From positions 51,343,140 to 51,407,139 of the forward strand of contig OY979717.1 of NCBI GenBank assembly GCA_963855995.1: a stretch of DNA of 64,000 nt, in the 5' to 3' direction. A model generated the notes under the pieces. It saw nothing but the letters and a program-made list of their open reading frames with translations. It was not told where the DNA came from and searched no databases. This stretch comes from Muricea muricata. Lineage: Eukaryota; Cnidaria; Anthozoa; Malacalcyonacea; Plexauridae. Each line of letters begins with the position of its first letter. Position 1 is the stretch's first letter. The translations under genes were made by a program, and so were the position numbers. This document shows positions 26,830-38,420 of this stretch, one piece after another.

Positions 26830-27441
26830 CAGTTGAACCCCTAATAGCGGACACCCCTTTTAAGCGGACACCCCTTTTAAGCGGACACCAAATTCAGGTC
26901 CCAAACGTTTCTTTAATCAAATACTAGTAAGGAAACCTTTATTTGGCGGACACCCCTATTTAGCGGAAGCGGACACTTCACTGGAGGTCCCAATGAACAA
27001 ATCAACCCCTTTTAAGCGGACAGTAACGTAACGAAACGTAGCGTATTGCATTGCTTCGTGAACACTCGGGCAGTTAAATGATATGGACTCCATATATCGA
27101 ATACGCTACGTTTCGCCGTTCACGATTGAAGTGAAATATGGCCTTTATAAATGATTATTCTCAGCTTTGTTATGTTTTATTTTGTATTATGAGCTTTCGC
27201 GAAAGACTCGAGCGCAAATGTTCCTAGGCTTTTTGAACGCTGATTTTAAATACAAAAGTTTCTGAACGTAGATATTTTGGTAGACTTTTATATATCATAT
27301 ATTATTAAGATAGGTAAATAAATAACATACGAAAAATTACCCCCTGTTGTGATTTTGCGAGACCCCTTTTAGGCGGACACCCCTCTTAAGCGGACACCTT
27401 GGCGAGGTCCCAATGGTGTCCGCTTAATAGGGGTTCAACTG
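26830..27441. mobile_element. TA-flanked MITE with GCGGACACC tandem motifs
   Basis: TA lies at 26828-26829 and 27442-27443. The ends are CAGTTGAACCCCTAATAGCG and its near inverse. Near both ends the motif CCCCTTTTAAGCGGACAC repeats, with several copies at 26855-26960 and inverted or direct copies at 27360-27430. TA duplication and a CAG-start suggest a Tc1/mariner/pogo-type non-autonomous element of 612 bp. The subterminal repeats may be transposase-binding sites (inference). Confidence 0.8.
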
Positions 27442-27649
27442 TACAGTGAGAAATGCAGAAACCAAAAACTCGGGCTTTTGAAAACTCCTCTACTGAGGAA
27501 TTTTAAAAATTTCCGTAAAGGTAAGGTCTGAGCCGTCGTGGTATGTACTTTATCTTATGCGACTGGAATGGATCCGCGTTACAATTCTATGACATATAGG
27601 CGCCAGTCCACATAGGTCAATAAACGATGTATCTATAAATACCATAACC

Positions 27650-30290
27650 AATATACACACTATAGGTTCTATAGGTACTATTATTATAGGTTTTATAGGT
27701 ACTATAGGTTTTATAGGTACTATAGGTTTTATAGGTACTATAGGTACTATAGGTTTTATAGGTGCTATAGGTTTTATAGGTTTTATAGGTGCTATAGGTT
27801 TTATAGGTACTATAGGTTTTATAGGTACTATAGGTTTTATAGGTTCTATAGGTACTATAGGTTTTATAGGTACTATAGGTTTTATAGGTTTTATAGGTGC
27901 TATAGGTTTTATAGGTACTATAGGTTTTATAGGTTCTATAGGTACTATAGGTTTTATAGGTACTATAGGTTTTATAGGTTTTATAGGTGCTATAGGTTTT
28001 ATAGGTACTATAGGTTTTATAGGTACTATAGGTTTTATAGGTTCTATAGGTACTATAGGTTTTATAGGTGCTATAGGTTTTATAGGTACTATGGGTACTA
28101 TAGGTTTTATAGGTACTATAGGTTTTATAGGTACTATAGGTTTTATAGGTACTATAGGTTTTATAGGTACTATAGGTTTTATAGGTTCTATAGGTACTAT
28201 AGGTTCTATAGGTACTATAGGTTTTATAGGTACTATACTGTAGGTACTATAGGTTTTATAGGTTTTATAGGTACTATAGGTACTATAGGTACTATAGGTT
28301 TTATAGGTACTATAGGTTTTATAGGTTCTATAGGTACTATAGGTTTTATAGGTACTATAGGTTTTATAGGTTTTATAGGTGCTATAGGTTTTATAGGTAC
28401 TATAGGTTTTATAGGTACTATAGGTTTTATAGGTTCTATAGGTACTATAGGTTTTATAGGTGCTATAGGTTTTATAGGTACTATGGGTACTATAGGTTTT
28501 ATAGGTACTATAGGTTTTATAGGTACTATAGGTTTTATAGGTACTATAGGTTTTATAGGTACTATAGGTTTTATAGGTTCTACAGGTACTATAGGTTCTA
28601 TAGGTACTATAGGTTTTATAGGTACTATAGGTACTATAGGTTTTATAGGTTTTATAGGTACTATAGGTACTATAGGTACTATAGGTTTTATAGGTACTAT
28701 AGGTTTTATAGGTACTATAGGTACTATAGGTTTTATAGGTACTATAGGTACTATAGGTACTATAGGTTTTATAGGTACTATAGGTACTATAGGTTTTATA
28801 GGTACTATAGGTACTATAGGTACTATAGGTTTTATAGGTACTATAGGTACTATAGGTTTTATAGGTACTATAGGTACTATAGGTACTATAGGTTTTATAG
28901 GTACTATAGGTACTATAGGTTTTATAGGTACTATAGGTACTATAGGTACTATAGGTTTTATAGGTACTATAGGTACTATAGGTTTTATAGGTACTATAGG
29001 TACTATAGGTTTTATAGGTACTATAGGTTTTATAGGTACTATAGGTACTATAGGTACTATAGGTTTTATAGGTACTATAGGTACTATATGTTTTATAGGT
29101 ACTATAGGTACTATAGGTTTTATAGGTACTATAGGTTTTATAGGTACTATAGCTTTTATAGGTACTATAGGTTTTATAGGTACTATAGGTTTTATAGGTT
29201 CTATAGGTACTATAGGTTTTATAGGTACTATAGGTTTTATAGGTTTTATAGGTGCTATAGGTTTTATAGGTACTATAGGTTTTATAGGTACTATAGGTTT
29301 TATAGGTTCTATAGGTTTTATAGGTACTATAGGTTTTATAGGTACTATAGGTTTTATAGGTGCTATAGGTTTTATAGGTAGTATAGGTTTTATAGGTGCT
29401 ACAGGTACTATAGGTTTTATAGGTACTATAGGTTTTATAGGTGCTATAGGTTTTATAGGTACTATAGGTTTTATAGGTACTACAGGTTTTATAGGTTCTA
29501 TAGGTACTATAGGTTTTATAGGTGCTATAGGTTTTATAGGTACTATGGGTACTATAGGTTTTATAGGTACTATAGGTTTTATAGGTACTATAGGTTTTAT
29601 AGGTACTATAGGTTTTATAGGTACTATAGGTTTTATAGGTTCTATAGGTACTATAGGTTCTATAGGTACTATAGGTTTTATAGGTACTATAGGTACTATA
29701 GGTTTTATAGGTTTTATAGGTACTATAGGTACTATAGGTACTATAGGTTTTATAGGTACTATAGGTTTTATAGGTTTTATAGGTGCTATAGGTTTTATAG
29801 GTACTATAGGTTTTATAGGTTTTATAGGTACTATAGGTTTTATAGGTGCTATAGGTTTTATAGGTTTTACAGGTTTTATAGGTGCTATAGGTTTTATAGG
29901 TGCTATAGGTTTTATAGGTACTATAGGTACTATAGGTTTTATAGGTACTATAGGTTTTATAGGTACTATGGGTTTTATAGGTACTATAGGTACTATAGGT
30001 TTTATAGGTACTATAGGTTTTATAGGTACTATAGGTTTTTTAGGTACTATAGGTTTTTTAGGTACTATAGGTACTATAGGTTTTATAGGTACTATAGGTT
30101 TTATAGGTACTATAGGTTTTTTAGGTACTATAGGTTTTTTAGGTACTATAGGTACTATAGGTTTCATAGGTACTATAGGTTTTATAGGTACTATAGGTTT
30201 TATAGGTACTATAGGTCTTATAGGTGCTATAGGTTTTATTGGTACTCTAGGTACTATTGGAACAATAGGTTTTATAGCCAATATATTTGC
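27650..30290. repeat. Left 9-bp satellite array (GGTNYTATA)n
   Basis: About 290 head-to-tail 9-bp units of four main types: GGTACTATA, GGTTTTATA, GGTTCTATA and GGTGCTATA. They are arranged in higher-order blocks, so motifs of 45-60 bp recur. Because 9 is a multiple of 3 and no unit type contains a stop, both strands stay open for hundreds of codons. The resulting G-F-I / K-P-I-V-P frames are a by-product and not evidence of protein. Near 30020-30150 some units change to GGTTTTTTA. Confidence 0.95.
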
Positions 30291-30468
30291 TAAATAGGTT
30301 AAGGTATTTGTTAAATAGGTTATTCCCCACTGATCAATACGCATACAGTCAACCTAGATCAATTAGTCTGCCTCGTTCCCAGAAAAGGCCCTGGGGGCGA
30401 GGATGGTATACAATCAATTTATGGTAATAAGTCAGGTAATAAGTTGTATAGCTTGCTATAAACAGTGT

Positions 30469-30510
30469 ATGTACTTCTCTTATGGGACTGGAATGGATCC
30501 GTGTGACCAG
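30469..30510 (+). repeat. Internal copy of the terminal repeat (left)
   Basis: GTATGTACTTCTCTTATGGG followed by ACTGGAATGGATCCGTG repeats the outer left terminus (27541 onward) in direct orientation with few mismatches. The inverted partner is at about 34460-34503. The transposase part is therefore bracketed by its own pair of ends inside the larger element. Confidence 0.85.
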
Positions 30511-30564
30511 TGCTAACATATACAGTAGTGATATCTGTTTAGTAGTGATATCTGTTTAGTAGTT

Positions 30565-30853
30565 ATTGCCGTTATGGCGTCATTCCTGTTATTGGTGTTA
30601 TTGCCGTTACTGGTGTTAATGGCGTTATTGGCGTTATTGCTGTTATTGGCGTTGTTGCCGTTATTGGTGTTGTTAGTGTTGTTGCCGTTATTGCTGTTAT
30701 TGGTGTTATTGCCGTTATTAGTGTTATTGCTGTTATTGCCGTTATTGCTGTTATTGCCGTTCTTGGTGTTATTAGAGTTATTGCCGTTCTCGCTGTTATT
30801 GGCGTTATTGCTGTTATTGGTGTTATTGCCGTTATTAGCGTTATTGCTGTTCG
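30565..30853. repeat. Second 9-bp array (GTTATTGNN)n, left arm
   Basis: About 32 units of GTTATTGCC, GTTATTGGT, GTTATTGCT and variants. The period is again 9 bp but the sequence is unrelated to the outer array. The leucine/valine-rich and Thr-Ile-rich frames over it are repeat artefacts. The inverted copy is at about 34133-34420. Confidence 0.92.
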
Positions 30854-31211
30854 AAATTTTCCGTGTTTACATCGAGTTATATCAACACGGCTCTTAGCCA
30901 ATCAGTGTTCAGGATTTACAAATGCTATATTATAAAATTGTACAACGGGCTTGTAAATAAAATTGTATTGAGTCGAATTGCTCATTTGTTTTTACTGTAC
31001 GACGGGCTTCAAGATGCTTCACTACATGCTTGTGCTGTCACAACTAATTACTCTTACTAAGGGAGTGTATATTGATGAAAAAGCCGAGAATATCCTGCAT
31101 CAATTGCTCGCAGAATATGAAAAGATCCTGCTGATGGTAAATACGATAACATCATATTAACTTCGAAAAGTTTTTATTTGGTGCCCGATTAGTCATTTTA
31201 CACTACCATTA

Positions 31212-32036
31212 ATGTGTCCCATCCATAATGTGCAACTAGTTTGTAAAAAATGGCAATCCGTGCTTTCTAAAGAAAATTATTTAAATCCACGTATGGTATA
31301 TGATACTGGTGGAAATGTTGTATTCATTCAGAGATATTACGAATGTGCTTCGTCTGGAAGTTCAACGTGGCTGAAACACACCTTTCTTTCAGCATCAAAA
31401 TCCATTATGGATGCTATTCCACGAAATTTGGCAAATAAGCTCCCAATTATTTTACATTACAAAAGTGCATTGACACATGACCTGCTTGATAATCTCTGGA
31501 CAAGCATTGAAATAGGACAAAATTTTGTTAAAATTACCGAGCGCTTGGCATCGTTAAACTACCGCTATTTTCAGCGAAGAAAGTTAATTCTTGGAGAGCA
31601 TACTAGTAATGCAGCTGACCTACAGTCGTTTTATGGAAATGTCTTATATTCTTTTCCTAGTAACGATAAACTGATGCACATATTCCTATGCCATTATGAA
31701 GAAACTAAACACATTTTTCATGCTGAAATGCAGAAGTTGACTGGCACCGTAATGTCATTTGACCACACTTTTAAAGTCAGCAAGCATATCGGAATTGTAA
31801 GAAATGACAATTCTTTTGTTAAACAATTTGATGGATGTTTTTTCGGGATGAATGGATATGGCGAGGTGGTTGCATGGCGTTTGACAAAGACAACGGGTTT
31901 TAAGGAAAATTACCATCTCCGATCACAGTATCCACAATACTGTGAAAACAGCAATTACCATCTCCGATCACAGTATCCACAATACTGTGAAAACAGCAAT
32001 TACCATCTCCGATCACAGTATCCACATCCAAATTGA
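31212..32036 (+). pseudogene. Truncated transposase copy in the left arm
   Basis: The first 232 residues match the right-arm transposase (MCPIHNVQLVCKKW... to KTTGFKE). At 31908/31909 the inverted-repeat homology ends, and the frame runs into reverse-strand sequence of the OTU-motif repeats (NYHLRSQYPQYCENS twice). It keeps the first catalytic Asp (SFDHTF, about residue 184) but lacks the second Asp, the Glu and everything after. It is a by-product of palindrome formation and cannot be active alone. Confidence 0.9.
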
Positions 32037-33774
32037 AAGAGTTTAAGTTTCTTTTTAGGGTTTCTTTGTTTTTGCCCTCCTCAACTGATGCAAATTTGTC
32101 TACATCTAAATTATTTATATTGTCGTAGTCAGAGCATCGTATTAGAGAGGCGTGCTCTTTAAAACCTGATAATAAGGGAAAGTCAAGGAGATTCAAGCTA
32201 CGTATTGCACATTGATTGTTTATCTTTTGAACAGTCTCGTACAGTTGCAAAGTTCTTTCGATGATATACATCACAGTTGAGCTGTTAAGCAAGTCATCAA
32301 GAACAGTAACGTGCAGAAAGGTGTTACCACACTGATCAGCATCTTGTTCAGTTGGTCCCATGGCAAGTCTTTCCTTGGTTTTATCTGCAAAAGGTGGTGG
32401 AATTTCTTTGGACGCGTCATTGTTCACTTTGAACGGCAGGGCTGTTGAAGAAGCGCAGTTATTAGAAATATCTTCTGAATATTCAGCTGGAATAATAGGT
32501 ACAACTCTCTGATTTTTTATGTGTTCGACACTTTTTTTCCTGTTATTCCATACGTATAATGCTAATGTGAGGCATGCAATAGCTAGTTCAGGGGAAATTG
32601 TATTAGCTCCAACCAACAGCGACTTTCGCAAATGTCGGTGTAAACGCTCATTTTTTTCTGTTCCCTCCCCCGGCAAAATTCCTGACAAGCATCCTTTATT
32701 TATGTGCCTTCTAAGATCATCAACCGATTTCAGCGTTTTTGCATTGAGTTGACCTTGCCAACGACAAAGGAGTTGTTCAAGATTTGCAATTATTACTTCA
32801 GGCTCTGGTGTGGTCATTTCTCTTTCTTCGCCAACGTCACCATCCACTCTAAATATCAAACCGAACTCTCTTGAAAATTGATTTTTTATTCCATCATGAT
32901 CTAATGTTTGTATAACGCGTTGACACGCGTGAAAAAGATCAAGTTTAATTTTTACGTTACCGCCGAAAACGTTTTGATAGCTATTGCGCATTTTACAACA
33001 GTCGTCGAGAATTATAACTTCCAAATTAATGCCGCTGTTTAGCATTCGTTCTTTTAAGTCAAACAATAAGTCTTCTATTTCCTTAAAACCCGTTGTCTTT
33101 GTCAAACGCCATGCAACCACCTCGCCATATCCATTCATCCCGAAAAAACATCCATCAAATTGTTTAACAAAAGAATTGTCATTTCTTACAATTCCGATAT
33201 GCTTGCTGACTTTAAAAGTGTGGTCAAATGACATTACGGTGCCAGTCAACTTCTGCATTTCAGCATGAAAAATGTGTTTAGTTTCTTCATAATGGCATAG
33301 GAATATGTGCATCAGTTTATCGTTACTAGGAAAAGAATATAAGACATTTCCATAAAACGACTGTAGGTCAGCTGCATTACTAGTATGCTCTCCAAGAATT
33401 AACTTTCTTCGCTGAAAATAGCGGTAGTTTAACGATGCCAAGCGCTCGGTAATTTTAACAAAATTTTGTCCTATTTCAATGCTTGTCCAGAGATTATCAA
33501 GCAGGTCATGTGTCAATGCACTTTTGTAATGTAAAATAATTGGGAGCTTATTTGCCAAATTTCGTGGAATAGCATCCATAATGGATTTTGATGCTGAAAG
33601 AAAGGTGTGTTTCAGCCACGTTGAACTTCCAGACGAAGCACATTCGTAATATCTCTGAATGAATACAACATTTCCACCAGTATCATATACCATACGTGGA
33701 TTTAAATAATTTTCTTTAGAAAGCACGGATTGCCATTTTTTACAAACTAGTTGCACATTATGGATGGGACACAT
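31900..33774 (-). CDS. DDE-type transposase with C-terminal OTU-like motif (transposon gene)
   Basis: This 624-residue frame would cut and join the element's ends (inferred role). Visible motifs: SFDHTFKV (Asp 184), VIILDDCCKMRN (Asp 257/258), KLDLFHACQR (Asp 279) and GEGTEKNERLHRHLRK (Glu 376), an RNase-H-like D-D-E layout. I recall similar proteins with DNCC, LDxFHAxQR and GTxxNExLHRH from cnidarian and sponge genomes, but cannot name the family firmly. The C-terminus carries IGDGNCCFHSI, the catalytic Cys loop of OTU deubiquitinases (D-G-N-C-x-F), repeated three times (15 aa, 45 bp). The frame then breaks at the palindrome junction, so the rest of an OTU domain with its His is missing. The start is the first Met; an upstream exon is possible (frame MLHYMLVLSQLITLTKG near 33826-33970). 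Confidence 0.85.
   Translation of the reverse strand: MCPIHNVQLVCKKWQSVLSKENYLNPRMVYDTGGNVVFIQRYYECASSGSSTWLKHTFLSASKSIMDAIPRNLANKLPIILHYKSALTHDLLDNLWTSIEIGQNFVKITERLASLNYRYFQRRKLILGEHTSNAADLQSFYGNVLYSFPSNDKLMHIFLCHYEETKHIFHAEMQKLTGTVMSFDHTFKVSKHIGIVRNDNSFVKQFDGCFFGMNGYGEVVAWRLTKTTGFKEIEDLLFDLKERMLNSGINLEVIILDDCCKMRNSYQNVFGGNVKIKLDLFHACQRVIQTLDHDGIKNQFSREFGLIFRVDGDVGEEREMTTPEPEVIIANLEQLLCRWQGQLNAKTLKSVDDLRRHINKGCLSGILPGEGTEKNERLHRHLRKSLLVGANTISPELAIACLTLALYVWNNRKKSVEHIKNQRVVPIIPAEYSEDISNNCASSTALPFKVNNDASKEIPPPFADKTKERLAMGPTEQDADQCGNTFLHVTVLDDLLNSSTVMYIIERTLQLYETVQKINNQCAIRSLNLLDFPLLSGFKEHASLIRCSDYDNINNLDVDKFASVEEGKNKETLKRNLNSFNLDVDTVIGDGNCCFHSIVDTVIGDGNCCFHSIVDTVIGDGNFP
31911..32031. repeat. 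45-bp tandem repeat encoding the OTU Cys loop
   Basis: The unit TACCATCTCCGATCACAGTA... through ACTGTGAAAACAGCAAT occurs twice in full plus a third partial copy. On the minus strand it encodes D-T-V-I-G-D-G-N-C-C-F-H-S-I-V per unit. It sits exactly beside the arm-loop junction of the 11-kb element. Confidence 0.92.
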
Positions 33775-34132
33775 TAATGGTAGTGTAAAATGACTAATCG
33801 GGCACCAAATAAAAACTTTTCGAAGTTAATATGATGTTATCGTATTTACCATCAGCAGGATCTTTTCATATTCTGCGAGCAATTGATGCAGGATATTCTC
33901 GGCTTTTTCATCAATATACACTCCCTTAGTAAGAGTAATTAGTTGTGACAGCACAAGCATGTAGTGAAGCATCTTGAAGCCCGTCGTACAGTAAAAACAA
34001 ATGAGCAATTCGACTCAATACAATTTTATTTACAAGCCCGTTGTACAATTTTATAATATAGCATTTGTAAATCCTGAACACTGATTGGCTAAGAGCCGTG
34101 TTGATATAACTCGATGTAAACACGGAAAATTT

Positions 34133-34420
34133 CGAACAGCAATAACGCTAATAACGGCAATAACACCAATAACAGCAATAACGCCAATAACAGCGAGAAC
34201 GGCAATAACTCTAATAACACCAAGAACGGCAATAACAGCAATAACGGCAATAACACTAATAACGGCAATAACACCAATAACAGCAATAACGGCAACAACA
34301 CTAACAACACCAATAACGGCAACAACGCCAATAACAGCAATAACGCCAATAACGCCAATAACGCCATTAACACCAGTAACGGCAATAACACCAATAACAG
34401 GAATGACGCCATAACGGCAA
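34133..34420. repeat. Second 9-bp array, right arm (inverted copy)
   Basis: The CAATAACGG/CAATAACAC/CAATAACAG units are the reverse complement of the 30565-30853 array. Copy order differs slightly by insertion or loss of single 9-bp units, so the arms have begun to drift in repeat number. Confidence 0.9.
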
Positions 34421-34459
34421 TAACTACTAAACAGATATCACTACTGTATATATTAGCAC

Positions 34460-34503
34460 TGGTCACACGGATCCATTCCAGTCCCATAAGAGAAGTACAT
34501 ACA
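34460..34503 (-). repeat. Internal copy of the terminal repeat (right)
   Basis: The reverse complement of the 30469 copy: CACGGATCCATTCCAGTCCC followed by ATAAGAGAAGTACATAC. It pairs with the left internal copy to bracket about 4.0 kb that contains both transposase copies. Confidence 0.85.
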
Positions 34504-34679
34504 CTGTTTATAGCAAGCTATACAACTTATTACCTGACTTATTACCATAAATTGATTGTATACCATCCTCGCCCCCAGGGCCTTTTCTGGGAACGAGGCA
34601 GACTAATTGATCTAGGTTGACTGTATGCGTATTGATCAGTGGGGAATAACCTATTTAACAAATACCTTAACCTATTTAG

Positions 34680-37600
34680 CAAATATATTGGCTATAAAAC
34701 CTATTGTTCCAATAGTACCTAGAGTACCAATAAAACCTATAGCACCTATAAGACCTATAGTACCTATAAAACCTATAGTACCTATAAAACCTATAGTACC
34801 TATGAAACCTATAGTATCTATAGTACCTAAAAAACCTATAGTACCTAAAAAACCTATAGTACCTATAAAACCTATAGTACCTATAAAACCTATAGTACCT
34901 ATAGTACCTAAAAAACCTATAGTACCTAAAAAACCTATAGTACCTATAAAACCTATAGTACCTATAAAACCTATAGTACCTATAGTACCTATAAAACCCA
35001 TAGTACCTATAAAACCTATAGTACCTATAAAACCTATAGTACCTATAGTACCTATAAAACCTATAGTACCTATAGTACCTATAAAACCCATAGTACCTAT
35101 AAAACCTATAGTACCTATAAAACCTATAGTACCTATAAAACCTATAGTACCTATAAAACCTATAGTACCTATAGTACCTATAAAACCTATAGTACCTATA
35201 AAACCTATAGTACCTATAAAACCTATAGCACCTATAAAACCTATAGCACCTATAAAACCTATAGTACCTATAAAACCTATAGTACCTATAAAACCTATAG
35301 TACCTATAGTACCTATAAAACCTATAGTACCTATAAAACCTATAGCACCTATAAAACCTATAGCACCTATAAAACCTATAGCACCTATAAAACCTATAGA
35401 ACCTATAAAACCTATAGTACCTATAAAACCTATAGTACCTATAAAACCTATAGCACCTATAAAACCTATAAAAGACTAAGGCAGACTAATTGATCTAGGT
35501 TGACTGTATGCGTATTGATCAGTGGGGAATAACCTATTTAACAAATACCTTAACCTATTTAGCAAATATATTGGCTATAAAACCTATTGTTCCAATAGTA
35601 CCTAGAGTACCAATAAAACCTATAGCACCTATAAGACCTATAGTACCTATAAAACCTATAGTACCTATAAAACCTATAGTACCTATGAAACCTATAGTAT
35701 CTATAGTACCTAAAAAACCTATAGTACCTAAAAAACCTATAGTACCTATAAAACCTATAGTACCTATAAAACCTATAGTACCTATAGTACCTAAAAAACC
35801 TATAGTACCTAAAAAACCTATAGTACCTATAAAACCTATAGTACCTATAAAACCTATAGTACCTATAGTACCTATAAAACCCATAGTACCTATAAAACCT
35901 ATAGTACCTATAAAACCTATAGTACCTATAGTACCTATAAAACCTATAGTACCTATAGTACCTATAAAACCCATAGTACCTATAAAACCTATAGTACCTA
36001 TAAAACCTATAGTACCTATAAAACCTATAGTACCTATAAAACCTATAGTACCTATAGTACCTATAAAACCTATAGTACCTATAAAACCTATAGTACCTAT
36101 AAAACCTATAGCACCTATAAAACCTATAGCACCTATAAAACCTATAGTACCTATAAAACCTATAGTACCTATAAAACCTATAGTACCTATAGTACCTATA
36201 AAACCTATAGTACCTATAAAACCTATAGCACCTATAAAACCTATAGCACCTATAAAACCTATAGCACCTATAAAACCTATAGAACCTATAAAACCTATAG
36301 TACCTATAAAACCTATAGTACCTATAAAACCTATAGCACCTATAAAACCTATAAAACCTATAGTGCCTATAAAACCTATAGCACCTATAAAACCTATAGC
36401 ACCTATAAAACCTATAGCACCTATAAAACCTATAGTACCTATAAAACCTATAGTACCTATAAAACCTATAGTACCTATAAAACCTATAGTACCTATAAAA
36501 CCTATAGTACCTATAGTACCTATAAAACCTATAGTACCTATAAAACCTATAGTACCTATAGTACCTATAGTACCTATAAAACCTATAGTACCTATAGTAC
36601 CTATAAAACCTATAGTACCTATAGTACCTATAAAACCTATAGTACCTATAGTACCTATAAAACCTATAGTACCTATAGTACCTATAAAACCTATAGTACC
36701 TATAGTACCTATAAAACCTATAGTACCTATAGTACCTATAAAACCTATAGTACCTATAGTACCTATAAAACCTATAGTACCTATAAAACCTATAGTACCT
36801 ATAGTACCTATAAAACCTATAGTACCTATAAAACCTATAGTACCTATAGTATCTATAAAACCTATAGTACCTATAAAACCTATAGTACCTATAGTACCTA
36901 TAAAACCTATAGTACCTATAAAACCTATAGTACCTATAGTACCTATAGTACCTATAAAACCTATAGTACCTATAAAACCTATAGTACCTATAGTACCTAT
37001 AAAACCTATAGTACCTATAGAACCTATAGTACCTATAGAACCTATAAAACCTATAGTACCTATAGTACCTATAAAACCTATAGTACCTATAAAACCTATA
37101 GTACCTATAAAACCTATAGTACCTATAAAACCTATAGTACCTATAGTACCTATAAAACCTATAGTACCTATAAAACCTATAGTACCTATAGAACCTATAA
37201 AACCTATAGTACCTATAAAACCTATAGTACCTATAAAACCTATAGCACCTATAAAACCTATAAAACCTATAGTACCTATAAAACCTATAGTACCTATAGA
37301 ACCTATAAAACCTATAGTACCTATAAAACCTATAGTACCTATAAAACCTATAGCACCTATAAAACCTATAGCACCTATAAAACCTATAGAACCTATAAAA
37401 CCTATAGAACCTATAAAACCTATAAAACCTATAGTACCTATAAAACCTATAGTACCTATAAAACCTATAGCACCTATAAAACCTATAGCACCTATAAAAC
37501 CTTTAAAACCTATAAAACCTATAGCACCTATAAAACCTATAGTACCTATAAAACCTATAAAACCTATAGTACCTATAAAACCTATAGCACCTATAAAACC

Positions 37601-38420
37601 TATAGCACCTATAAAACCTATAAAACCTATAGTACCTATAAAACCTATAGTACCTATAGAACCTATAAAACCTATAGTACCTATAAAACCTATAGTACCT
37701 ATAAAACCTATAGCACCTATAAAACCTATAGCACCTATAAAACCTATAGTACCTATAAAACCTATAGAACCTATAAAACCTATAGTACCTATAGTACCTA
37801 TAAAACCTATAGTACCTATAAAACCTATAGTACCTATAGTACCTATAAAACCTATAGTACCTATAGTACCTATAAAACCTATAGTACCTATAAAACCTAT
37901 AGTACTTATAAAACCTATAGTACCTATAAAACCTATAGTACCTATAGTACCTATAAAACCTATAGTACCTATAAAACCTATAGTACCTATAGAACCTATA
38001 AAACCTATAAAACCTATAGTACCTATAAAACCTACAGTACCTATAAAACCTATAGCACCTATAAAACCTATAAAACCTATAGTACCTATAAAACCTATAG
38101 TACCTATAGAACCTATAAAACCTATAGTACCTATAAAACCTATAGTACCTATAAAACCTATAGCACCTATAAAACCTATAAAACCTATAGCACCTATAAA
38201 ACCTATAGTACCTATAGTACCTATAAAACCTATAGTACCTATAAAACCTATAGTACCTATAAAACCTATAATACCTATAGAACCTATAAAACCTATAGTA
38301 CCTATAAAACCTATAGCACCTATAAATCCTATAGTACCTATAGTACCTATAAAACCTATAGTACCTATAAAACCTATAGTACCTATAAAACCTATAATAA
38401 TAGTACCTATAGAACCTATA
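34680..38420. repeat. Right 9-bp satellite array (CCTATARNA)n with 883-bp duplication
   Basis: About 400 units of CCTATAGTA, CCTATAAAA, CCTATAGCA and CCTATAGAA, the inverse of the left array but over 1 kb longer. A tandem duplication of 883 bp is evident: the unique leader (from GGCAGACTAATTGATCTAGG, with ATGCGTATTGATCAGTGGGG) at about 34600-34680 reappears at 35480-35563, followed by the same array order. The long open frames (284 and 1007 codons) are artefacts of the 9-bp period. Confidence 0.93.

Noticed and set aside
28233..30344. 703-codon minus-strand frame (K-P-I-V-P repeats) and the matching plus-strand 604-codon frame
   Set aside because: They follow automatically from a 9-bp repeat without stops. 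Both strands are open, there is no start context or domain, and the frames extend into unique sequence only by chance.
30572..30901. Leu/Val-rich and Thr/Ile-rich frames that look like a membrane protein
   Set aside because: Pure product of the GTTATTGNN array; hydrophobicity comes from the repeat composition.
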